Of a stretch of 64,000 nucleotides of DNA, positions 32,802-43,172 are shown in pieces. Numbering within the stretch: position 1 is the stretch's first letter; each line of letters begins with the position of its first letter. The translations under genes and the position numbers were made by a program. The notes beneath the pieces are model-generated. The model did no database searches and was not told the DNA's origin. It saw only the letters and a program-made list of their open reading frames with translations. This stretch comes from Galdieria yellowstonensis (Eukaryota > Rhodophyta > Bangiophyceae > Galdieriales > Galdieriaceae): contig JANCYU010000074.1 of assembly GCA_026122205.1 (NCBI GenBank), positions 1 to 64,000 on the forward strand. The letters run 5' to 3'.

Positions 32802-34687
32802 ATGGAGGAAGATCATCCGCAACAACGAGGAGGAGACGGCACTACTTCACAGCCGCACTTCAAAGCAAGTTTTAGCAACTTGGCTTTACAGCGACTTTCC
32901 CAGTTGGGTATTATAAAAGAAAGGTAACAAGGAACCATAAAAGAACAATGTATTGATGCAAGTCTACTAGAGACCCAACACTTCTTGCGAGTGATTCTCC
33001 CGAATCGGAACAGTTGGAGTATATAGAGTCTTTGAATCCTTCAGAACTTCCGAGAAAGTACAGAAGATATGCAGAAAACAGAATATATGCCAATAGAGAT
33101 ACCAACTTGGAAGAGATTCACTTTTATGGATTTGATATGGACTATACCCTTGCCGTATATCAATCGCCTGCGTATGAAGATTTGACCTATTCTTTAGCTT
33201 TAAGCGATTTGGTGTATGGAGCTGGTTATCCAGAACAACTATTAAGTCTACATTATGACCCCAAATTTCCTATAAGAGGTTTGTTGTTGGATAAGCAAAA
33301 GGGTAACTTGATAAAGGTAAGTAGAGACTCTTCCCCTATATCAATGCAGCTACTTGATGCCATCTCTTTTGTTCTAGTTGGATTCTTTTGGTGCCATCTT
33401 GTTGAGTGTTCACGGAAGAACAAAGCATACGAGAGAAGAAACCAGAGCAGAATATCCATCCCTGTTCATTCCAAGCGATCAAATTGGAACTCGATTCTTT
33501 GCCATCGATACTTTATTTGCTCTACCTCAGGCTTGTCTATTTGCCGATTTGGTGGACTATTTTGACCGTTCATTTGGTTATGCCATGGAAGGTTCGAGCA
33601 AAAATGAAGACAATCACAACAAACAAGATGCAGTCATATCTTATTCCAGTTTATTCCAAGATATGATGCATGCGATGGATAATATTCATCATGATGGCTT
33701 GTTAAAGAAGAAAACGTTGGAAAATCTGGATACTTATATTCGCCGAGATGAAAGACTCCCGTTACTGTTGAAAAGGCTGAAAGAACGAGGGAAATTTTGT
33801 TTCTTATTGACCAATTCAGAGTGGTTATATACGGATGCTGTAATGAAATATATTTTAGGAAATAGTTGGAGAGATTATTTTGACTTGGTTATCGTTGGTG
33901 CGAGTAAGCCTTCTTTCTTCAGTGAAGGAACTGCCATGAGAGAAGTAGACTTGAGTTCGGGACGTCTCAAGTTATCGGTCATTCAGACGGAGCATTTGAA
34001 GAAGAATACGGTTGGCAAAGTATTTCATGGAGGCAATGTAGAAATATTTCGACAGTTGAGCGATTCTCAAGGAAATGATGTTTTGTATATTGGCGATCAT
34101 ATATTTTCAGATGTTTTAGTTTCCAAGAAATCGCATCAGTGGCGTTCCTTGTTGGTTATTCGGGAGCTCAACGACGAAATTGCTTCTTTTATTCGAACCA
34201 AAAAGATACGAGATCGACTGCACAATTTGGAGTGGATTCGAGCTGAAATATATCGAGGCAAGTAAACATCGGTCAGTTGTTATTATGGAATAATGGGACA
34301 GTTCAGGACTGGATTCGGATTCATCGGTACCTCCCGATGCCAAAGACTTGCGCCAACATATTGCGGAAACTCGTTTATCGCTGGATGCAAGTTACAACGT
34401 ATTCTTTGGTTCTTTATTTCGGACAGGAACTCGTCCGAGTTATTTTTCATGGCAAATGCAACGATATGCAGATTTATATACCAGCGATGTCGTCAATCTC
34501 ATTCATTATCCCATCTTTTATGTCTTTTCTCCTGGAATTGTTCAACCCTTGCCTGTAAGTATGTCTATGAATTGTCATTTCGTTTCTCACTCTTTTATGT
34601 ATAACTTGTCTATTGTTTGTGTGTTTGTGTGGATAGCATGAAGACCAACCGCCGGAAGAGAAATGGACAGCAAACAACAAGGAATAA
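32802..34687 (+). CDS. NT5DC / cytosolic purine 5'-nucleotidase-type HAD phosphatase
   Basis: Five exons are supported by frame continuity: 32802-32923, 32971-33316, 33378-34261, 34302-34554 and 34637-34687. Introns are 47, 61, 40 and 82 nt. The HAD motif I FGFDMDYTLAVY (Asp nucleophile and D+2) is near residue 84. Motif II is FCFLLTNSEW, and VLYIGDHIFSDVL is motif IV with paired acids. LFRTGTRPSYFSWQMQRYADLYTS matches the conserved C-terminal block of NT5C2/NT5DC proteins, which dephosphorylate nucleoside monophosphates or act on unknown phosphates. About 550 residues, as expected. The family match of exons 3 and 4 is what supports the 40-nt intron. The next gene starts 23 bp after the stop, on the same strand. 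Confidence 0.87.
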
Positions 34688-34709
34688 AACAAACACATTT
34701 TGAAATTGG

Positions 34710-36977
34710 ATGGAAGACAACGCTCCCTATCAAGAAGAACAATCACCACAAGAAGAAGACGCTACTTTAAACTCTCAAACCACTCGATTAGAATATTTAA
34801 GGAATGAAGCTAGAAAAAACAAGAGCGAAAAATTTTGTCCACCAGGAACACTAGTTTCCTATTCCCAGCCCTTGGCAAACCTTGACGAAGAGTTGTCGGT
34901 AAAACCGGTAGAAGACTTGTTCACTTTTAAAGACAACCCAAATTTGTGGACAATTGTAAAAAGAACAATACAAAACTTGGGTCTCTCTTATGGTGACTTG
35001 TGCACTTCTACCCTCTATACTATATCCTCTTTGGTGTATGCAAAAGATGGCGCCATTCCTTCGGAACTACAAATATTGGCCAGTGCAAGTACTATATTTT
35101 GGTTATTGGTTCTCGTACCAACTATAAAATATTGTGTTTTTGTACCTATGGCCGACCACAACGGAGAAGGAGGAGCATTTGCTATCATTGGACTGTTGAA
35201 ACAACACAAGGTGAAAAAGAGAGTATTTCAAGTAGCAAAAATAGTAGCCATGGTTGGTGCAGGTGCCTTGTTGGCAGATGGAACACTAACTCCTGCAATA
35301 TCGTGAGTAGATATTGTCGTGGAACTCTTTGTAACATCTTTATTCGTTATTCTTTTAGGGTAGTCAGTGCTATTCAGGGAATTCAAGTAGGAGCTCCTTC
35401 TCTCAGTACAAGTACTGTGGTAGGAATAAGTGCGGCTATATTGTTTATCGTGTTTCTTGGTCAACCGCTGGGCTCTTCCAGAATTGGTTGGGCTTATGGT
35501 CCAATTTTATTCATATTTTGTATATGTCAGTCCATTGCAGGTATTCGAAATATTCTCTACTATCCAAAAATATTCCAAAGTATGAATCCTTGGTATGCAC
35601 TCAGAGGATTTGCCTATGTTTGGAACGATGGCTCGGTGGGATTTGTCAAACTATCCGCAGCTCTCTTATCCTTGACAGGTTCAGAAGCGATGTATGCAGA
35701 TATGGGACACTTTGGAAGAACGCCTATGAGACTTGGTTGGTTATGTATTGTATTTCCTTCCGTAGTGTTGTCCTATTTTGGTCAATTTGCGATGATTGCC
35801 GCACAACCAGAAATTGCCATCGAAGCAGGAGACAAAATATTCTTTTATCAAGTATCATCGCAGTTATTATGGCCACTTATTATAGTGAGTACTTTGGCAG
35901 CCATCGTAGCTTCTCAAGCTATCGTGAGTGGAGCTTTTTCTATCATGGGACAAGCAGTTGCCATGGACTTGTTTCCTCGGCTTCGGGTAAAAAGAACCAA
36001 TACAAAAATATATGGACAAGTGTTCTTACCAGAAATCAACGTCATATTGGCTATCATTACATTGTCGTTGGAAGTTGGTTTCCGTACGAGTTCTGCATTG
36101 ACAAGTGCATTTGGAGTGGCAGTTTCCACTAGTTTTGTGACTACGAGTTTTCTGTATACTTTGGTGGTTGCTTATGCTTGGAAAAAGCCCTGGTATATAT
36201 GGATTGGTTATCCTTTGATTTTTGGTTTTGTAGATCTTCTCTTGTGGTCGAGTGCACTTACCAAAGTGCCTACAGGTGGTTATGTTCCAGTTGTGATTTG
36301 TATTGTGACAGTATTTTTGATGAGCGTATGGCAGTGGGGTGTGACACAACAAAAAAAGTATCTTGCGACGCATTGTCTTCAGTGGTCGGAATATCAAAGA
36401 TACATATCTTCTTCATCATCACCTACGGAAACTCCTCTATGGTGGCCATATCGAGTGCAAGGCACCGGAATATTCTTAACATCGTCCGTGTATGGTATTC
36501 CTTATCCACTCAAGGCAATTTTGAACAAACTTCATGTGTTACCTCGAGTGCTGATATTTGTCACGATACGTTCCGCTCCTGTGCCTTTTGTAGATGAAGA
36601 TGTTCGATTTCATTTGATTCGTTATAGTTGTAGTTTATATCGACTGGTAGTAAATATAGGTAAGGCACTAGTATTCCGTTTTTTTTTGTATTGAAATAGT
36701 GGATGGATGGAGTCTAGGTTATGCCGAAAAGGTATTGCGTATACAACAAGTTTTGAGGACTGCCGAAGTCCAACTCACTCCCGATATTCAATTGTTGCAC
36801 GAACCGCTGAGTTTTTTTAAAGGAAGAACAGAATTGAGACCGAAAAAGGATACCAACGTGATTCATCGTGCAATGGTTCGATTGTGTAATATATTGAAAC
36901 ATGTGTCGGCCAATATCGATGAAGTGTTGGGTTTGCCAGTAGATACGGTGGAAATTGGAACGGTGGCACTCATCTAA
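34710..36977 (+). CDS. KUP/HAK/KT-type potassium transporter
   Basis: Exons 34710-35302, 35359-36659 and 36700-36977 (introns 56 and 40 nt) give 723 residues. Family motifs: GLSYGDLCTSTLY in TM1, NGEGGAFAIIGLL in the TM2-3 loop, and LLADGTLTPAISVVSAIQG in the conserved GDGxLTPAISV position. The motif normally starts GDG; here it is ADG. About twelve hydrophobic segments are visible, followed by a hydrophilic C-terminal domain from about residue 560. KUP proteins carry out H+-coupled K+ uptake, at the plasma membrane or vacuole. The gene is squeezed between the NT5DC stop (23 bp upstream) and a CT-rich tract (36981-37010) before the next gene. Confidence 0.93.
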
Positions 36978-37104
36978 AACTTTTTCTCTCTCTCTCTCTC
37001 TTTTTCTCTTTTTTTTTTCTTTGTATTTTTTCTCTTCTTCTCGCCACGAGCCCGCCATTGCATTGTTCCTTGTGTGCTTGGTTTGGCATTGAAAAAAGCG
37101 CGCC

Positions 37105-39502
37105 ATGGTGGTTCCACTTACCGAAAATGCGACGCTTGACATACGCAATACACTTCACAACAGTGGTATAGAACAACCTATAGCGCCAACAGAAGCACCG
37201 TGTTTGGTAGTTGTTGGAATACAAAGATATTTACAAGACTCGCATTTCTTTTCCCATGTCGGGCTATTGGAAGAGTTTTCTACCGAAACGACAACCCCTG
37301 CAGTTGCCACTCCTCCTCCTTCTACGAAACTAGTAACAACTGGAACTAGTAGTAGGAATAATGAGGAAACGACTAGTCCAACAGGTGAACATGCTGCTGC
37401 AGCAACTCCTTGGACTGTGAGCCCCTCCAGTACCACGAATAATAGTACGAGTAGCATGATACAACAACAAATAGCGGACTGCAAGACACCAGCATATGAT
37501 TTGTTACTCAGTGATGGTACCTATCTATTGAAATGTGTACTTTCTCCTTTATTGAATGGTTTGGTGCAGTATGGCTGGATTACGCTTTACACCAGGATCA
37601 AGTTGGAAAAATATGAGTGGCGTAGAAACGAATGGAGAATACCTGTAGCCACCATTCTGGTTGTTTTTCAACTTTCCGTGCAACAAGTTGGTGGTCCCAT
37701 GTGGATGATAGATAGAAGCAAGTTGGTATTTCCGGATAGTGCGGACCCTTGTGAGTTGAAAAATTCCCAACCTTTGGCGGGTAGAAGACTACATTATTTA
37801 TCTCTGAATTCGGAAGATAGCGTGCCAGTGGATTCTCAGGTTTCGAGAAAGGATATTCTCATCGACTCGCTCGAATTGTTTGGGAGTCGATCACCTCAAC
37901 CGTTGTCCAAAGTATTAGCACTTTATGACAATCAAAAAGTGGTAGTGGTTCCTTTGATAGGACGCGTAGTGAAAAAGTTTAGTTGTACCCATTTCGGTCG
38001 AAGAGATTCGGAGCAGAAATTTCCCATCAAGTTTGAGTTTTTATTGTCGGACCAACATAGGCTGGTGCACGTTGTCTGTTGGTACACTTTATATTTTCGA
38101 TATTTTGAATGTATTCAATTGGATGATGTTGTCGTATTGGAAGGATATCGGATTCGTCATCAAAAGGAGGATCATGTGGAAATATTGTTGAATCCTAGCA
38201 ATCCACAAGGAAAGATGTACATTTTGGACTTGAAATTGGTTACGAGTCGCAATATAAGACAGTGGTATCCACCTTGTAGTTTAAACTTGACCGATTCTTC
38301 TACTTTGAAGAATCATCCATCGAGCGATGTATTGTATTGTGACTTGGTAGGTAGAATACATCGATTGTTTCCTATTCATCGTTATCGTCCTTCTCATGAA
38401 TATCGCTTTTATGAACGTCGTTGGGTAAGAAGAAAGAAAAAGCAGCACAATAATTGTGGTCGAGTTTATTTGGTTTTCATTTCCTTAGGTACTTGTGAGA
38501 GATTCTTCTTCCCTGTTCGATATTCCTATATTGATGTATTCTTGTTCCCAATCCAAATGTTTCCATTTGCTTCAAGTAGGTCGTCCGTTGTTGGTTACCG
38601 ACTGTCAGTTGTGTAGAGTGGGCAACAATTGGGAACAAAACTCGTTTTATTTGAAAACCACGTTTTCCAGTCAATTGATTTATTTCGAGGAACAATGGGA
38701 AATCGTCCGCAAGAATCATCCAGAAATATCGTTTCCACAGCGGTTTGGAGAAGACGAAAAAGAAGCAGCCGAGTTGCAGTACAAAGAATGTCTATCTACG
38801 TACACGAGAATTCGCAACTATCCGGATTGGTTGGATTCTTCACGCATCGATTCTTGGATGGAACATTTGGTGACCTTGGAGGAACTGCAGAATCGAGCGA
38901 AATGGTTGCATTTGGGAGAATGCAAAACTTTTTTATGTCAAGGAAAGGTGAAGAAAGTTGGGTGGAGATATAAAAAAGGGTATTTGCCATCGCAGCAAGT
39001 ATGGGAATATCCTTCTTATTTACCCAAATATCCACAACAGGAGGAAGAACTTGCGATGGACGAGCGTTTTCCTGTGATGAAGAAGACAACGGAAACCAAA
39101 ACGACCGAATATTTGGAGTATCTGTTGGACATTATCAGTTGTGATCAAAAGCATAGGTTGACCGTCGTATGTACAAAAAGTGAAGTATGTCGACCTTATT
39201 TGGATAAAAAGACGATGCTTCGAAAAGCTTCATCCCACAGCAGAGTATTGTTGGAAGCTTTGGATGATGTTTTGTTATCTCGCGTGTTACACGGTTTTGC
39301 TTCTTCTTCTTCTGCTTGGGAGACTGCTGCTCAAGTAGCTGAAAATGTGGCCAAATATGTAAAGTCGGAAACGATAATATTTGAAATAGAAGCGATGAGA
39401 TGGCATCCTTGTACAAGTATTCCGCCTTTGTCTTTGGCAGGTGTCGTATTTACGTTGATTGGTGCGTACGGCGGTCCATCTTCTTCTTCTTTGTGGACAT
39501 GA
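37105..39502 (+). CDS. OB-fold ssDNA-binding protein, RPA1/RADX-like
   Basis: Exon 1 (37105-38424) and exon 2 (38489-39502), with a 64-nt GTAAGA...TTAG intron, encode 777 residues. After a Thr/Ser-rich linker, residues about 130-195 (AYDLLLSDGTYLLKCVLSPLL...) follow the pattern of the N-terminal OB-fold of RPA1 and RADX, where a ligand-free binding groove reads SDG...KC.L. A second OB-like block is near residues 300-350 (HLVHVVCWYTLYFRYFECIQLDDVVVLEGYRI in outline, ending in a typical LDDVVVLEGY). RADX antagonises RAD51 at stalled forks; RPA1 is general. Which one applies is uncertain, and a CST- or telomere-related OB protein is also possible. The TGA overlaps the ATG of the DNA glycosylase gene. 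Confidence 0.6.
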
Positions 39503-40263
39503 GGAGGGAAAGGAGGTTTCTTTCGTTTCATCAAGATACGGTTCAAGTAGCTCGACAATTGCTTGGGAAACGACTGGTTCGTCGGTTTGAAAACTCCGAC
39601 ACGGTCTTGCAAGGTCGTATTATTGAAGTAGAAGCTTATTTAGGTGTCCAAGATCGAGCTTGTCATTCGTATGGTGGGAGACGAACGTTGCGTACCGAGC
39701 CTATGTTTCAAGGTAGGTAGGTTGGTTTCTATTGGTGTACGTATATATATGTATATATATACCTTGGCATCTTTTACTATGGTCTTTAGTTCCAGGGACG
39801 ACGTATATCTATTTTGTGTATGGGATGCACTATTGTTTCAATATATCTACTGGGGAACCGGGAGAAGCTGTATTGATACGTGCTTTGTTTCCACTGGAAG
39901 GAATCCATGTCATGTCCAAGTGGAGAAGGCAAAGCAACCTCAAGAACCTTTGCAGTGGTAAGGAAAGCACCTCTATGTATATGTATATAAATATATATGT
40001 ATATGTATATTGTGGATCAAGGTCCAGCCAAGGTGTGTCAAGCGTTTGCTTTGGATAAACGATGCAACCAGTGGAATCTTTGTACCAGCAATCTTTTATA
40101 TATCGTCCATGATGACGACTGGCATGATGAAGAGGAAAATGAACATATCGTTGCGACTCCGCGGATTGGAGTAGCATATGCCAAGTTGCCGTGGTCGGAA
40201 GCAAACCTTCGGTTTTACACCACTTGTTTGCAACCCTATCTATCTATCTCATCTTCTCCGTAG
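39499..40263 (+). CDS. MPG: 3-methyladenine DNA glycosylase (AAG/MPG family)
   Basis: This family excises alkylated purines to start base-excision repair. Exons 39499-39712, 39790-39957 and 40022-40263 (introns 77 and 64 nt) give 207 residues. Signatures: VARQLLGKRLVRR at the N-terminus, GRIIEVEAYLG with the catalytic Glu, DRACHSYGGRRT, then PGTTYIYFVYGMHYCFN, a block conserved from bacteria to humans, and GPAKVCQAFALDK near the C-terminus. The length matches bacterial and plant members. The ATG lies inside the last codons of the OB-fold gene (ATGA overlap, 39499-39502). The gene may be expressed from an internal promoter or from a shared transcript. It converges on QueC with 27 bp between stops. 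Confidence 0.92.
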
Positions 40264-40290
40264 TGCGAACAAGCCTCTTCTTCTCTTGGA

Positions 40291-41094
40291 CTACCCTGAA
40301 TCGAATCGTTGCATCGCAGGGTCTCCTCCATACCCCAATTTCCGGAATGCTTCTTCGCGTATGCGGCATGCATCGCATCGCCCACAAGGTTTGCCATCCG
40401 GAGTAACTGGATCGTAACACGAATGCGTCATCCCAAAATCCACCCCGAGACGCGTGCCTAGCGATATAATCTCTGCTTTGGATAAATACAATAAAGGAGT
40501 GTGCACCTGAATGTTGCGCTTTTTTTCTCCTTGTACTACTCCCATACGAGTACCTACCATGGCCAACTTTTCAAATATACGAAAATATTCGGGTCGACAA
40601 TCGGGATAACCACTGTAATCCACCACATTCGCACCCATAAATATGTCGGTAGATCCAATCACTTCGGCATATGCCAACGCATAACTCAAAAATATCGTGT
40701 TGCGAGCAGGCACATAGGTCACAGGAATGCTGGCGTCGGGTGCGGAACTAGGAAGACGATCCTTCGGAACGGCATATGCATCGCTGGTTAAAGCAGAGCC
40801 ACCGAATACACGAAGATCTATTTGAGCAATGCGATGCTCACGGCAACGAAAATATTCTGCGATGCGACGAGCACATAACAACTCGTGACGATGGCGCTGG
40901 CCATAATCAAAAGATAACGCATAGACGTCAAAGCCGTCACGAAGAGCTACAGCTAAACACGTCGTGCTGTCCAACCCACCACTGAGAAGAACAACAGCAG
41001 GAGAAGATGTTGACAGGGAAGCTTTGTGGACAAGTCTGAAACGGAACGCTTCAAAACGCTTTAAACGCGACAGAATGCTCAGCGTTCGATTCAT
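40291..41094 (-). CDS. queC: QueC-like 7-cyano-7-deazaguanine (preQ0) synthase
   Basis: This is an intronless gene of 267 residues. The PP-loop ATP-pyrophosphatase motif LLSGGLDSTTCLA is at about residues 36-48. YALSFDYGQRHRHEL, YVPARNTIFLSYALAYAE and GANVVDYSGYPDCRPEYF are standard QueC blocks. The zinc site is CGRCDACRIREEAF plus the upstream Cys in THSCYDP. QueC makes preQ0 for queuosine or archaeosine tRNA modification in bacteria and archaea. Eukaryotes normally only salvage queuine. Residues 1-32 are an extension rich in Arg, Ser and hydrophobics (MNRTLSILSRLKRF...) not found in bacterial QueC and compatible with import into mitochondrion or plastid. GC content is visibly higher than the flanking intergenic DNA. 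Bacterial origin by transfer is the simplest explanation. Confidence 0.93.
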   Translation of the reverse strand: MNRTLSILSRLKRFEAFRFRLVHKASLSTSSPAVVLLSGGLDSTTCLAVALRDGFDVYALSFDYGQRHRHELLCARRIAEYFRCREHRIAQIDLRVFGGSALTSDAYAVPKDRLPSSAPDASIPVTYVPARNTIFLSYALAYAEVIGSTDIFMGANVVDYSGYPDCRPEYFRIFEKLAMVGTRMGVVQGEKKRNIQVHTPLLYLSKAEIISLGTRLGVDFGMTHSCYDPVTPDGKPCGRCDACRIREEAFRKLGYGGDPAMQRFDSG

Positions 41095-42163
41095 CCAATC
41101 TAGCAACCAAACAATTTCAGCAACGAATCACACACTTTTGATATAATAGCTGTGCATGACATTCAGAAATCTCAGGCTGCAACTGGCAACAAAATAATTT
41201 TTTAATACAGAAATTAACTATGGTATGAATAAATTAATTGTCAAAATAAATTTTCCAGTTATTCTAAAATAAAATCAATGCCTCTGATTACGCAAATTTT
41301 TTTATCACTATTGCAAATAAAAGTTACGGAACTCTTTTTTTTTATGAAGTTTATTTTACTCTATTGGAAGACCAGCTAGTTTTAAAATTGCGTCAAAAAA
41401 CATAATTAGAGGCTATAATTTAATTAATTGGGAGGTGACTCATCCTTGGCAGTTCCGTAACCTGGAATAATATTTTACGTTGTTTATAAACAGATTCAAT
41501 GAAATAAGCATGTTCCTTTTAAAGACCAAACATTTAATTAACCATTAAAAATACCGAATTACTTTTGAAGTTATATCTAGTATTGCTGATAACTTGATTG
41601 TTCGTTCAAAGGCGTCTTTGTACCGTAATTAAGTTCCAGTTTGTTTTTTTAGGTCTAATTGAATTTATTCGAGTTGAAGATTTAATGTTTTGAACTGCAG
41701 ATCTGCAATTCCGTTTTTATATATTATTCTTTCCACTCTAGAACTTTTTTGTAATTTATCTACACAATTGTTTTATGTGGCTGTTGGAACAGACAATTCT
41801 CTGTAGCTATCACGCCCACGACAGCAGTACATTTTCGCGTGTTTAGTACAACGAAACCACAGTCAACTTGTGATTTTAACAAATTGAAGATGAAACTAAT
41901 GAACCGGTCTTGATTACGGAACACTACTTTTTCTTATCTCTGCGTATGTTCAACTCCGTGGCGAAGCGAATGTCAAATTTACCCATCGAAGAAGGACACC
42001 ATTTTTTGGTTGGTTACACATGGTTACAGGCAACAGGAGGAACATTCTCCAAGGTCAGAGACACACCACGGAAACGCCAAAGTTGCGTGTAAAGATTGGC
42101 GAGCCATTGACTACAACAATCACCATCCTTGCAACTCACAGTACGAAGCGAGTTTATAGGATA
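41095..42163. other. AT-rich intergenic block
   Basis: No gene is seen. From about 41150 to 41780 the sequence is strikingly AT-rich; for example 41221-41280 has 11 G/C in 60 bases, far below the rest of the core. Composition returns to normal by about 41800. A plus-strand frame at 41910-42092 (60 codons) has no support. Confidence 0.6.
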
Positions 42164-43158
42164 TCAAGTACACGGTAGAAAACCAATGATTCTTCCCTTT
42201 CCTACGGATAGCCATTCGAAAGCAGGATGGAAAACCTGAAATGGGAGCAAAGCCAAAAGAATTTTCCTTCTCAAAAAGGAATGACGAATAAAACGCAGCT
42301 TTTTATAAATATGTTCTCCGTACAAGAAACCTTGTAGCAAAGAAAGATAGGACCAGGATTCCACGGACGATGGATCCCAGAGAGCGATGAAGCACAACCA
42401 ACAAAGCGAATGGACAAGCCTAGCACATTCTCATCCCAAGTTATATCCCCAACTAAACTAGTAGGATAGCACTTGACAATCCTATTCCTGTCTTTACGAG
42501 GAAATGAAAGGAAAAAAAGGGTATCCTCTTTTTCTCTCTCATTTTTCCGCTGTGGAGATGACACTATGTAGGATTTTGGATGAATACACACCCAACTATT
42601 GTTTCCTTGAACAACTGCTTTTATTGCCATGTAAAGTTGTTCGAGTCGGGATACAACACGCTATCACAACAATACTCTAGCTATACCAGTTCCCACAATA
42701 TCTCCATATTCCAATTCTTTCCAGGGTTTGTATCCAAATAGCACTAGATAAAAACAACCAGCCCTTGGTCTTCTCTTCTTCTATGGCAAATACTTGGAGT
42801 GGCAATCCCCCAACCTTTTCTTCCTGTGCGTCCAACCGACTGGATTCACCACCACATGGGGACAGACGTCATCATCCATTTGGGGTTTGTGTGGCCGTGG
42901 AAGAATACACCAAGTACAACTCCACGTTGTAACAAGTCTTTGACTTGTGTGGATGAAAAAGATGAATACTCTCGAGTTACAAAAGTAATTGTGTTTTCTT
43001 TCTTTACTTGTATATTTACTCAACCTGTGAATATGTAGACGTTTGGGAGATCTCATCAGAGAACGCAACACGTTGGAAAGCATGAAGAGCTCAGTACCCC
43101 AAACTTTTTGGCTGTTGGAACGAGGTACGACAAGAAAAAAAGGATGTAATTGCAACAT
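42164..43158 (-). CDS. Probable multi-exon hypothetical gene(s), structure uncertain
   Basis: Several minus-strand segments look coding but I could not join all of them. (a) ATG 43158 opens MLQLHPFFLVVPRSN and continues for about 45 sensible residues. (b) A stretch ending at 42794 (GRTGRKGWGIATP), then a 50-nt GTATTT...TCTAG intron (42793-42744), continues in frame as MLFGYKPWKELEYGDIVGTGIARVLL (in outline) to TGA at 42664. (c) ATG 42630 to 42331, a 95-nt intron, then 42235-42164 gives 123 residues (MAIKAVVQGNNSWVCIHPK...FHPAFEWLSVGKGR). One gene or two (42664-43158 and 42164-42630) are both possible. No family is recognised. The first ATG is 14 bp from the divergent KH-domain gene start. Confidence 0.4.
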
Positions 43159-43172
43159 CAGTTTTGGCTGAC

